From Blastomyces gilchristii SLH14081 (lineage: Eukaryota; Ascomycota; Eurotiomycetes; Onygenales; Ajellomycetaceae): DNA of 64,000 bases. Location of the stretch: positions 972,072 to 1,036,071 of the forward strand of contig NW_003101671.1 of assembly GCF_000003855.2 (NCBI RefSeq), written 5' to 3'. This document shows positions 36,399-48,528 of this stretch, piece by piece. Positions within the stretch are counted from its first letter, which is position 1; the number at the start of each line of letters is the position of its first letter. A program made the position numbers and the translations under genes. The notes beneath the pieces are model-generated. The model had not been told where the DNA came from. It saw only the letters and a program-made list of their open reading frames with translations, and did no database searches.

Positions 36399-37305
36399 AG
36401 TAGTAGTATTAAATATCTAGTAATCTTAACTGAGTAATTCATATAAAGAAAAATCTTACTCTTAATAAAAAGATTTTTCTAATAAAGAACAGATAGCTAC
36501 AGTAAGTTCTTAAAGAGAAGATATTATAAGTATAATAGAGTAATAAGATTATTAAATTTTTTAAATTTATTATTAATATAGTTCTTTTCATCAGCAAAGA
36601 TATAGATTATATATAATAAAATAATCACTTCTAAAGCTGTTAAAAAAAATAAGTAGACTTGTAAGAAAAATATCAAGTTATAACATACTATTCTTAAGAA
36701 ATAGAAGAAGACAGATATTATATAAAAGAGAATGAAGTAGAAAACAGCTTATCAGATAGTAAAGTAGTAAAAAGATATAAATAAGACTGTAAGAGTTACT
36801 TAACAGTAGATTGAAAAGAAGCTTAGAGATATAAGAAAGACTTAAAAGTAAAAAGAGAAGAAAGACTAAGCTACTGTATAATAATAATCACAGTTAAATA
36901 AGAAAAAATTTAAAGAATTTAAAAATCATCTTTCTAATTAGAAAAGTAAACTCTTAATTTTATAAAGAGTGATTAAATTATATTTTCAGAGCTCTATTAA
37001 AATATTCACAGATTCACTGCTGAAGAAATCTGATAATATTATAATCTCTACTGATTTAATGACTGCTTACTCACTGAATCTGTCTCTATTCAAGATTTCA
37101 TATTCTAGATGAGTTATTAAGTTTAATAAATATCTACAGAATTAACTGTATATTTTTATATGTAATTTCTATATATATTTTCATTATATAATATATCACC
37201 TTAAAATCTAATTGCATTGTTAAGATATCAATGAAAATATTTCATTATTGTGATGGTGAAATGGCGGGCGTTGGGTGTAAGCGGGCGTTGAGTGGTTGGT
37301 CACAT
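36399..37305 (+). mobile_element. 3' part of the pogo/Fot1-type transposon
   Basis: Continuation of the transposon after copy E. The plus strand is AT-rich with Lys/Arg-rich, stop-filled translation, as expected for a transposase C-terminus, and ends in the right inverted repeat (about 37,262-37,305). Confidence 0.75.
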
Positions 37306-37307
37306 TA

Positions 37308-38745
37308 GATGATTGGTCAAAAATGTGGCTTCCATGGCTCTCTCTACTTAATCCGACTTACAAACCCAATTACACCCCGCAACGACTGCAGAGTCCTTGA
37401 TCCTGTCGATATGGGCTCTCAATGGTTTGTTTGGCAGGTTTTGTTTTAACTGGTTCAAGACAGAATATATGTCGTCTCGAAAGCAGGAATCGACAGCTCT
37501 CTTTATATTATAACTACCCTTCGGACGCACCATGTCATGAACCAGGAAAGGCCGCAAAAACAGGCATGTCAAAGAAGAGATAGCGCAAGCGAGCTTTCTT
37601 CCCTCCCCACCCTCTGTAGAAGTTTTGATTCCATAAAAAGAAATATCGTACGTCTAGACGACGATGCCCCCCGCAACGTTGCCAATGTCACTGAGTTGCG
37701 TTCTACACTTTGATGCGGTAGACGCAGTCTTGGGATCGACAATATGACGATAGGCGCAAGATCTTGCTCGTAACCCCAGCTTTTAGCTGTATGGCCAGAA
37801 AACACCCGCTCTAAGTTTCCCCGCAACATCTGTACTTCGCCCCTAAGCTTTTCCTTGGGCGATGATTCGTTGGCTCCATCATGGACCGGCTGGTGTGGAT
37901 ACCAGAATCATTTTTCGGCCAGACCGTTGTTTTGTCTCCTGTTTGGCCTGCCTGCTATCGCCAGCGATAAAAGAGATGTAGGCCCAATTGGTAATGCGAC
38001 AAATGACACAAGTTCAAGAGCAATTGCAGTCCAGGATCTTTGGAGGAGTACAAAGGTCTTCTTAGAAGGTCCACATCTGGAAATGGATGCATAAACTCTT
38101 GCATTAAAGCCCTTTAGTTCATGAAACCTGTCAGCAAACTGGGCAATCAATCAATTCCCACCAGGCCGGGGGGGTGGCAGTGCTGGATAGATCTTTGGTG
38201 AAGTGGCAAGAGCTCTCTCTCTCTCTTTTTCTCTCTCTCTCTTTTTTGAGAAATATCAAACCCGGAAGTGACAAGCCGTCACGCCTCGTTGTCTTGCGTT
38301 CATGGAAATCTGTCAAAGGAGCAGATCAGCCAAATATTGCTAGTACCCGTCGAGAGGTGAGCTAGAGCTATATTCCTCATCATTGTGCATTGAAAATGCG
38401 GCACGGGGCTTACCCATTCATATCTCCTCTATCTCAAACAAACAAAAGTGAGTAGTTCTTCGTCCGCTTCCAGTCAACATCATCAGGCGCCAGGGTAGCC
38501 CAGCAGTTTGGCGAAGCTCGTCACAGTCAAGATCAGATCCACCAGTAGTTTCTGCAGTAGGCTAATCGGCGCGACCAAGACCAGCTTAGGCATGTCGCAT
38601 GTCAAGGATAGGGCTTGGGTTAGAGAGAATTAGTCGCCTGCAACGGGGTTCGTTCGCCTGGCGGGTATCCAAGCCCCCGGCGGGCTCCTCTGGCCGCGCG
38701 GGGAGTTAGGCTTATATCATAAACGAACGGAATCTGTGGCGGAGC
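37308..38745. other. GC-normal island, possible broken gene, no name
   Basis: Host-like base composition between two TA-flanked transposons. On the minus strand there are consecutive partial frames (38,150-37,908, 37,829-37,569, 37,572-37,348) that could be pieces of one protein; I recognise no domain and could not find a consistent spliced model. A CT microsatellite lies at 38,213-38,248, and a GC-rich block with CCCCCGGCGGGCTCC at about 38,640-38,705. It may be a degenerate gene or intergenic DNA. Confidence 0.35.
38213..38248. repeat. CT microsatellite
   Basis: Repeated CTCTCTCT runs separated by short T runs. Confidence 0.85.
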
Positions 38746-39589
38746 TATTGTGGCGGACGTAACTATTGCTTGCGAAAACAGAATTTTTCCAGCACCCTGA
38801 AAATTAGTAGCAAAACACCACAAAAAAATTCAAAATATCTACATTTCTCTAGAATCATTCAATTAGACAATACATGTCTTTTTCAATCAAATATCATCCA
38901 AATACACATCCTTCTTGCCTTTATCATCAATATGCCATCTCAACTCAGTGATTTCACCATTCATGAGATTGTATATGCCTGCTGAGATCGTGCGGAGCAT
39001 TGATTGCCACCTGGCCACTGTATATTGAATTCAATGAAATCTTTGCTGCTGTGAAACACTCTGTTCAACATGTGATATAAAGTCAAAGATCACATCAGAT
39101 ATCTTGTCAGAATTGAAGAATTAATTAGATACTTAATTTAATGAAGATTTTAAAGCTTTTTTATATCATGTAGTTGAGAACTTCATGAGAGAAGATGATA
39201 TAAAGAATATTTCAAATCAGCTTATATGTAATAGTATTATAATAACTAGAAAGATTCAGATTTCAATTCATATAACTATAATACAGATTTAAAAGTGAAA
39301 GTAGTATGAAATCTACTATTATTATTACAAATAAATAGTAAATAAAAATAATTTAAATTTTCTGCAATCTTGTCTGTTATAATAAACTTTTTTTAATTTA
39401 TTTTTTATAATTTAAAATATATCTTGTTAATATTTATATCAAGCAACTATTTTCTTATCAGTATATATTTATAAATGATTCAATTCAAATTCTTCATTCT
39501 GAAAAATAAATTTGATATTTAATAAATCAGAAGCTTTATTAAATTTTCAGATTATTAATTAATTAAAATATTTATCAAAGAATAAATCT

Positions 39590-39790
39590 GCTTATTATTA
39601 AATTAAAATATTAAACTGCTTTGAATTAAAGATGAATTTAATAAAGTTAATAACAGATTTAATGAAGAATTTAATAACAGATTCAGTAAAAGATTTAATA
39701 GTAAAATCAATGAAGAATTTAATAGTGATTTAATAAAGAATTTAATATTAAATTTAGTAGAAGATTTAACAGCTGATCTGAATATAAATA
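39590..39790 (+). repeat. Degenerate short tandem repeat (AATTTAATA type)
   Basis: Roughly ten imperfect units of about 15 bp built on GAATTTAATAA/GATTTAATAG. Plus-strand translation gives repeated RFNEEFN/NRF-like units without a stop over about 60 codons. It lies in the left arm of the long-TIR transposon. Confidence 0.7.
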
Positions 39791-39901
39791 ATAATAAAAT
39801 TATGAATTTAGTTCTTTTATTTCTTTTATTATATATTTTATCATTATTATCACATTGATTATTTCACTTGAAAATATTAAATTTGAAAAAGTTGAAGCTA
39901 C

Positions 39902-40068
39902 TGTGATTCAAAGATTGCTTGAGTCAGTGTACAATTACAGGTGTACGCTGGCTTCTTATATACTGTACACTAAATTAATTGATGATCACTATGGCCTCTT
40001 TACATTTGTAAGTAAGTTAAGAAGTAGCTGTATTATTATTCAGTGATTATATGTTCTTCTGAATCACA
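39902..40068 (-). repeat. 3' LTR of G1 copy 2
   Basis: Starts TGTGATTC and ends GAATCACA, a perfect 8-bp inverted terminus. It matches 4,265-4,431 and 48,529-49,209. Confidence 0.9.
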
Positions 40069-40601
40069 TTCTCTCTCATCAGATTCAGTCACACTTATAT
40101 AACTATGTTATACATTCTAGCTTCATGTGAATTAGCTTATCACTAGTATTTTATAATTATGTGATCTATTTCTGATTTGACTAGCATTCTGTGTATACTC
40201 TTATAAAGAAACTTTCACTATATTATATCTCTCATTTAGTAACTTTTCTCATTCTTCAATCATCTTCTTCATTATCATAATCATTAAACATTATCATCTT
40301 ATTCAAGATTTCTACTTCTTCTTCTATTTAACTCTTTCTATCTGTTTATCTATTATATTATATATATTTCTGATAATAGCTCTCTGTTCTCATAACAAGC
40401 ATCATCATAGTGCTTATACTAAGCAGTTTGTTAGCAGTAAGTGTAACACATTGTGAAATGTAATCAGAACTTGTTTATCTTCTAATAATTATCAGAATGT
40501 ATTATTATGAATAACATATCTTCTTCATCTTCTTATACACTTTTGACTGTTTTTCTTCTTAGTGAGTTTCTGATCATGTTTTCTGACATAATTTTGTATA
40601 A

Positions 40602-42070
40602 ATGCAGATGCTGATGTTTGTTTTTATTTGTGTAGAATCTTTATATATTGACAGATCTGTATCTGCTGATGATAGTGAACTCAATGTTGAATCATTGATC
40701 AAGAACTTGAAGAATGTGATAATGAAGAAATTATCTATATTATATATAACTGAGTCTTCTATATTTCTCTCTGCTCTTTCTGTTACTTCTTTCTCTGCTA
40801 CTCTCTTCTCTATTTCTTTCTCTGCTACTCTCTCTCAATCTTCTACACTTATCTCTGTATCTGATTCTCCTGCTTCTGCTACTTCTATTTCTGTGACTCT
40901 TACTTCTGCTACTTCTGCTTTCACTACTGTCTTTATTACTAGCTCTCTCTGTTTTAAGAAGATATTGCATAGACTCAGTAAATTATATTTCTTAGTATAT
41001 ACACTTCTACTCTTCTTGCTAATCTCTAGAATAATTTATTATATAAAGACAGTGTATAACATGACTATCTGAAGCTCAGTTGTAAACACTGATTATTATA
41101 TTTATTTTAAATATTTGTGATAAGACAATTGTTCATTTATATCAGAGAATCACTTTCTCTCTTAACAGTGTTAAAATTGTAAGTCTTTTTCTTTATCATC
41201 TTTTCTTTCTAACACTGATTTTTCTGTTCTTAGAGAAAATTGTTATGAGTTTTATTATATATAAAGTCATGATATTTACAGATATTAAGAAACTTTTTAT
41301 AACTGTAAAGTTCAATATTACAGAGATATTCACTCTGATAAATTTCTTCAGAATGATAGATTTATATTAGTTTATTCTCTGATATCTATTGTCTGACTTT
41401 ATAGTACAGGTAAAAGATATTCATGTTTTCAGAAATGAGAACACAGATGTTGTACTCTTTTACATCTACAGACATGAGACTTGTATATCTTGTCTGAAAT
41501 ATTATTATAAGAATAAGCTGTTCATATACTGTGTTCTGCTTTCTGTATTTCTCTGTGTCTCTCTCTCTCTTTCTAAGAAGCCTTGTGTGTGTTGTAATTA
41601 CATGTACAACTCTAAGATCAGTGAGTGTTTATTCAGTAACTGTTCTTACTTCTGATTTTACAGTTTTCATATACTAACAATAATTCTTAGTTGCTTTAGT
41701 ATCAGAGATCATTCTAATTGAAGATGATCATATCACTGAGACTACTTTCTTCTGCTCTTAAGCTTCTTTCATCACTTTCTCTTCCTTCTCTGCAGAAAAG
41801 ATTGTGTGCACACTGAGTTATAAGCATTTGACTCTGAGTAACTTCTGCTGTCATTTATTCAGTTCTGTATTTTCTTCTGCTTCTGTTTCTTCTGTCTCTG
41901 TCTCTTCTATCTTGATTTCTGATTCTGTGAGTTCTGTACTCTTCTTCAATTTTTCTACATGCATGTGTACACATTTCTATATTGATATTTCAGTCAATCT
42001 TGTAATAAATGACATTAATGTTGTACACAGAGTGATAGAGGAATTGAAGATGTATGTGATATTATTATAA
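40602..42070. other. G1 3' region with open frames on both strands (copy 2)
   Basis: The plus strand (antisense to pol) has 40,602-41,072 (156 codons, Ser/Ala/Thr-rich after SLIKNLKN), 41,389-41,655 (Cys-rich, RNENTDVVLFY, KNKLFIYC, LSLSKK) and 41,804-42,070. The minus strand (sense to pol) has 40,970-40,740, dominated by RS/RE dipeptides (RRLRESSRERNRE). The same arrangement exists in copy 1 (3,735-2,670). Shared frames could be inherited from one ancestor without selection. Function unknown. Confidence 0.5.
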
Positions 42071-42300
42071 GAGCAGCTTACAGCTCTTGAATCTCTTACA
42101 GATCTCAAGTTTTAAGATTTTCTTTATTTTTAATAGTTTTTAAGTAATGTAATATTGGAAATAGATTAAACATGTAATATATGAAAATGAATAAGATATA
42201 TATGATAATATTTATCTTTTACAGCTGACTTTTACAGTTGATAATTAATTAATTATCTCTTTTCTTTTCTTATGCTTTTGCTTTGTCTGCTAGTCACTAC

Positions 42301-42806
42301 TAGACTGACCGTGTGACTGTGTCTGAGATCAGAACTAGATTTTTTGATAGTCTCATTATCAATTCAACTGATCTCATTACATGGTTTTATCATTAGATAG
42401 TAGTTTCATACTGTCTCAGTGAGACTTACTGTCTACTCTTATTACATTTTTCAAATGAGATCATGATTTTCACTTCTCAATTTAAATTATTTTTATTGCT
42501 TTAAATGACTTTAAATCTTATTTAAGTGTTATCAAAAAGTGTTACTTTTAAAAAAATTAAAAATAGTCTAAAAAAAACCTTAAAATGTCTAAAAATAGTA
42601 ACTTTATACCAAGAATGAGACTAAATGAGACTAAATGAGACCACTTTCTCATTTTTTTCAAGTCATGATTCCATTTTAAGATCTGATATATAGTCACTTT
42701 GCATGTTTTTTTCATGGCTAGTCCCAGCGGGATTCATGTCAAGAAATGTATGAGACCAGACCAAATGAAATCAAATGTGAAATTCATGATTCTGGCGGCC
42801 AGTCTA
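42301..42806 (+). mobile_element. Complete 506-bp TIR element (copy F)
   Basis: Ends TAGACTGACCG and CGGCCAGTCTA. Perfect 8-bp duplication GTCACTAC (42,293-42,300 and 42,807-42,814). The inverted G1 copy 1 is uninterrupted at the corresponding place (about 2,050), so this is an insertion with an empty-site reference in the same window. Confidence 0.95.
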
Positions 42807-43628
42807 GTCACTACTCTTATATAATCTCTATATAATACAGTATTCAGTGACTAGATTCAGCAGCTTTCATCTTGTGATTCTGTCTTATATATTATACTAT
42901 CTCTCTTCACTCACTCAGATCACTACAGTGAACAGCTTATTGAAACTAATGTCATCTGATCTCTGAGTGTTTTCAGAAGTCAAGATGACTTGATCTTATA
43001 TATCTGTGAATGTTTCAGATGATTCATTCTCTGTTATCTCTGCAATTGAACTGATATAAACAGTTGAATTCAACTCTGAATTTCTTTTTCTTCTGTAACT
43101 TAACTCATGTGTAAGTCTGTTACTTTGAGACTACTCTTTACTGTATTATACTCACTGTCTGCAGCATGTTATTGTATAATCAGCTACAGTCTTATCACTT
43201 ATTAAAGTATAATATTCATCTGATTTCTTCATTACTTCTTATTCTTTTCTTATAATTATGAAAAGATTGAAATAAGTGAGATTATCTGATTTGTAAGTAT
43301 CTATGATTTCTCTTACTTTGTGAGACTTTTCAATTATAAGTCTCTTCTTTTTCAATACTGATGATAATACTGTAGATGACTATAATCTGCTTAAGTCTTG
43401 TATCTTTACTTTCATAAGATATGAATCATTTATTAAGTTGTATAAGACTCATTTCTCTGATTCTTTCAATGTGTATATTCTCAGAGAATGTGATTTGAGT
43501 ATTTTATATAGTTCAAATCATCTAGATTGAAACTTCTCAGAACTCTTATTATGTATAAGAACTTATATTCTCATCTTGAGACTTGATTTCTTAACTAGTG
43601 AGTCTCATATTCTTTTCAATTGAATTGC

Positions 43629-44645
43629 TCAGTTCAGGAGTAACTTGTTAGCTTTTGCATATGTGTGACTGATCTCTTTCAATCTTGATTCTATGTCTGC
43701 AACTGCTGTGTTCATAACTGTTATTTCTACTGTGTTTGCAACTGCTGTTTCCTTTCTCATCTTTTCTGAAGCATTCTTCAGAATGCGCGGATGCAATTCA
43801 TACAACAGATAGAATAATAAACACTTAAAGACTGCATGCTGCTGAATTTGTGTGACTAATAGCATCTGATTGAGATATTTATCTTATAATCTTGTAGACT
43901 TACTCACTAGATATTTCATCAGCATATTACTCAGAATTTCATTCAAATGTTTCATCTTTCTATTTATTCACAGATGATATGATGTTATTCTACAATATCT
44001 TATCTGTAACTGACTTATGAAATGCCTCACTGCTTCTTCTATAAGATTCACACTATTATCAGTTAGAATCTCATATAACATTTCATAGTTAATATAGATC
44101 TTATTATATAGAAACTTTATTACTATCTTCTCTATTATCTCTGAAACTGCTTTCACAACTAATCAGTCAGTAGTGTAGTCAATAGCAGTGATTATTTAAT
44201 AATTTCTATTTGATATTTACAGTAATATGTCTATGAGATTCACTCTTCATTGTTTAAACAGTTGTATTGTACATTCTATCTGATATTATACTTTCTCACA
44301 TTCTAACTCTTTCTTAGATTCTTTCATAATCTGATAATTCAGACACTTATGAGTATATATCTGAATAGTCTCAGTCATACTTAGTCAGTACACTCTTGAT
44401 TTGAGTATACTCATGAGTTCAGAACTTTCTAAGTGACTGAATTCCTTGTACATGTAAGTTATCAAGTCATGTCTAAATGAATATTCTAGATAGAGAGCTT
44501 TTATATATTCTAGATCACAGTAAAGCATAATATTATTTTTTAATTTTCTCAGCTTAAAGTTTAAAAGCATCTCTTCTACTACTTTCATAAGATACTTATT
44601 ATCTGATATCTTATCATTCTCTAAGTAAGAGATTATTGTATTCAC
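43629..44645 (-). pseudogene. G1 integrase remnant (copy 2)
   Basis: Three successive open pieces on the minus strand: 44,645-44,385, 44,156-43,968 (with EILTDNSVNLIEEAVRHF, the catalytic-core motif) and 43,865-43,629 (QQHAVFKC, ELHPRILKNASEKMR, usual LLYGxxPR region). The same order appears in copy 1. Former Trp/Arg positions are stops. Confidence 0.8.
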
Positions 44646-44899
44646 TTATTCTGATTTCTTACACTCTCTCAGTATATTTAACATGAACTTTTCTTATATC
44701 TAATTCACAGAATTCTCACTTATAAAATTAAGTCTGTAACTGATTATATCAGATATCACAGTATCTGATCTCTTTCAGTATTTAATATAAAGATTATATA
44801 CTTAGAACTCTGAGATTCAACATACTAAGTGTTTGAAAGATTTTATCATTAATTGTAGATAGATAAGACTTTTATAATTTATAATCACTGTTGTTGTAT

Positions 44900-46010
44900 A
44901 TCTGTTGTCAATATATCTATCTTATAATATCAGTATATGCTTAATTACTAGTAATTTCTTTTCATATACTGAGTATTTAAGCTCAGTATCTGATAGTTTT
45001 CTATCATTGTATGTTACTGAGTGCAGCTTACTATTCTTACTCATCTGTAGAAGAGTGTCTCTGATAGCTCATTTAAATGTATCTATCTTAATATAGAAAG
45101 ATTTATCACAATCTGATTAAATAAGTACTGAGAATATTATTACACATTCTCTCAGTGTGAGAAAAGCCTCTTCATACATAGTATTTCAGATAATTGAATA
45201 AAACTTCTTCTTTCATAGATTTGTATTTATTTCTCTTAAGAGATCTGAGAGTGATGCAGATATTTATATGAAATTCTTGATAAATCTGTGATAATATGAG
45301 ATTAACTTAAGAAACTATTATATATAATATATGTTTCTTAGCTGCAATTAATTTACTATGATATTCAATTTTTTCAGAATAAGATGTATACAGTTATTAC
45401 TCACTACATATTCTACAAACTTTAACTCTTCTATTTCAAACACATACTTTGTTAATTTAATATAGAGCTTATACTCTGTCAGAGTTATAAGCACTTCATT
45501 GAGATGCTTCAGATATTCATTATATGAGTTTGAAAAGACTAGAATATCATTGAGATATATGAGATATGAGGTTTTATTCTGTTTATAAAGAATTATATTT
45601 GTTATTATTTGAAAGATAATAGATGCATTTATCAGACTGAATAATATTATCAGAAATTTGAACTTCTCTTATTATATATTAAATATGATTCACAGAACTG
45701 ATAGTTCATCTATACAGATTTATCAGTATTCTGAGAGAAGATCAATCTTCAATAGATATCAGATATTTTTAACTATATTCAACTGTTATTAAATCTGTGA
45801 CAGTGAATATTTATTCTTAATTATAAGCTTATTAAGTGTTTAATAATTGATATACATCTGTCACTCTTTACTCATCTTTTTCATAAATAGAACTGGAAAG
45901 TCTTATACACTTAATAAGAGTTATATAAGACTATATTCTAGAAGGTCTGTGATCTGACACTTCTGTTCTTCAAGATATGTTTGTGACAGAGAATACATAT
46001 TCTGATTGAC
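44900..46010 (-). pseudogene. G1 reverse transcriptase and RNase H remnant
   Basis: Minus-strand frame near 45,610-45,380 reads YLIYLNDILVFSNSYNEYLK then HLNEVL, TEYKLYIKLTKYVFE and EELKFVEYVVS. This is the gypsy RT active-site and thumb region (usual YLDDILVFS, LKxxKCxF, FLGHxVS), with YLDD changed to YLND. SYYHRFIKNF follows (usual YRRFIxxFS). RNase H beyond is too decayed for residue-level assignment. Confidence 0.85.
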
Positions 46011-46199
46011 TGATTTCACATTCTCTGTATCAATCTCATATATGAATTCTTATTTCAGCAGTAATTCTGATAAAAGATCTGTTCAGAAGATCTTTTCATA
46101 CTTCTTCAGAAGCTTCTTTATACACTTATTCTCTTATATATTCTTTATCTTAGTTTTCTCTGCTTTCAGATTCTATATAATATACAGAATACTTTTAGA

Positions 46200-48528
46200 T
46201 GAGATCTTGTGAATTATTCTCTTTACTTATTAATGTATAAGCAGATTTAATTCTTCTATATCAGAGATATGAAATGTTCTTCTCATATCAGTTAATAGAA
46301 TTGTATGAACTGTTTTCTTTCTATTAATTAACTGTATATAATATGTACATTATTGAATCTGTGAATTAAATCTTTGAAATCACTTAAGTCTGAGAATAAG
46401 ATTGTATTTCACATTCTGCAGCTCTTATACTTAAATATAGTAAGATTATTCTCTGAAGTACAAGAAAACTCTTACTCTTATAGATAATATTAAATATTAA
46501 TTATTAGATAATCTTATATATTAGAGATTCTTTACTCAGTGAATCTCTTTCAGTCTTCAGATTATATAATTATTAATATATTATATAGAAGCTTCTATAT
46601 CTGCTAATACTTTTACAGCTATCTCTCAATTCTTATTCAAGTGTCTCTTATACATTAATATTTTAGATCTCAAGATATTGAGATGAGTATCTACTTCATT
46701 ATTCTCACTCACATCTTATTCAGAAGCCTGCTTTCTCTTAATATTCACAGAATTCAGAGAGTTATTTAATACAGATATTTCTTTCACTTTAAAGACTTTA
46801 TATAGAATATCAGTGAGTATCTCTGAGCTCACTGATTCTGCTAGTTTTTTAACTCTCTTACTTCTCTTAACTGTGTATACTGTGTATAATCTTTTATATC
46901 ATGATTTTGATATCTGTAGTTGAAGTAAGCTCAATACTTATAATATCAAGATTTTCATTCAGAGAATTTCTTTTTTAAGAGATTCAGTGCTTTAGTAATA
47001 ATATTCAGATCTAGATTTATTATATCTGAGTATATAACTTGTGTTATAGAAGTCTGATTATCTATTCTTTACTGAGATATACTTAATTGCAGTATTTTCT
47101 ATTATAATTAACTTACTTGTTTTTATATAATAAGAATATTATATACTTTCTTCACTGTATCTGACTGTGAGATTAAGTATTTTCATTTCACTCTCAACTC
47201 AGATATAAGATTATGAATAAAAATCTATAAATAGAAAGATGTTAAAAGCTCTTCATTCAATATAAGATAGTATAAACTGAAGTATATAAAGTATAATATA
47301 AAATTACTTACTTATCTATGCTCAGTGAAGTATTTATAATACTTATCTTATATATTCACTTTCTCAAAGTTATATAAGATTCATTTGAAAAACTCATTTC
47401 ATATTTATGAAAATGAATATTACTCTGAGTCTGTGAGATTCATCTTTTTATTAGTTATTTATAATGACTTTACTTTTTCATGTAGAAATATAACAGATCT
47501 TAAGACTTATTAAAATTCTGTTAACTATCTATCTGTAAGTTTGTATTCAATCTGATAATATAATTATATCTGACTTAGTCAGCTGATTACAGCATTATTT
47601 TTTCAGTTATTATTAAAACTTAATAACTCTGACAGATCTTTTAACTTGATATATTTCATGCTCAGATTCTCATTCTACACAGTGATCTCTGATAATATAT
47701 ATACTTTTGAAGAGATTGTGAATAATTATAATAAGATCTTCAGATTCAGTGTAGTTATTTATCTATATAAATATTTAATCTTTTGCTGCAGATCTAAGAT
47801 CTGATTTTCTCTATTCTTATTAATAATAATGATTGTATTAATGAAGCTCTTTATAGTGAATACTTGATCTGTAGTAAATATCAATTATTATTTAACTTTT
47901 ATCTCAGTCTGTCACTGTGTATATAAGATCTTGATTTTATTTAGAATTCTTGTACATGTACAGAGCTTTGATTTCAGTTCAGTAATCTCAGCTACTTTTC
48001 TTACTATTTTAAGTAAACTCTCTGAGAGATTCTACATATCTTCTGATTCAGATAATAGAGAAGAGTGTTATTTATATTAACTAGAGAAGATATTCATTTC
48101 AGTGATTTCTCATTAATTGTATAATATCTATTATTATATTATTATCTTATTATATTACTATATCATTATATTACTATATTATTATATAATTTCTGTTATT
48201 ATTGTATAACTCTGATAATAATCACTTCTCTCTTTTTATTCTTCTTTTAAGTAGAGAGTGAACTTCTTTGAATCTGATTTACTACTCTTATTCTCTTTCT
48301 CATATCTTATCTATTTACATACATGGCATTTGTCTGAATATGAAGTTTTCTCTTAACAAGTGAAGCAGTATTAATCAAATGCTCTTTTACTCACTACTCT
48401 TTATACACTATCTTTTGAGATATTTTTAGAATCACACTGACATGATAACTATGAATTACTTCATAGACAGAATTATCATGCTCTGAAGAAGTCTGTACTT
48501 CTCACCAGTTTTTAGACATGCTATCAGA
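46200..48528 (-). pseudogene. G1 gag/protease region
   Basis: Between the 5' LTR and RT. Heavily AT-biased, no open frame over 70 codons on the minus strand and no recognisable zinc knuckle. Assigned by position only. It includes a TTA/TAT-rich low-complexity stretch at about 48,118-48,235. Confidence 0.45.

Larger units (their letters stand above)
25107..37305 (+). mobile_element. Pogo/Fot1-type DNA transposon carrying nested insertions
   Basis: Terminal inverted repeats of about 42 bp. Left: ATGTAATCAACCACCCAACG (25,107). Right, read inward from 37,305: ATGTGACCAACCACTCAACG. Both hold a CAACGCCCGC-type motif twice. TA dinucleotides flank the ends (25,105-25,106 and 37,306-37,307). Without its insertions the element is about 2.3 kb. 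A decayed DDE transposase starts 82 bp inside. The remaining 907 bp of the element are at 36,399-37,305. Confidence 0.88.
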
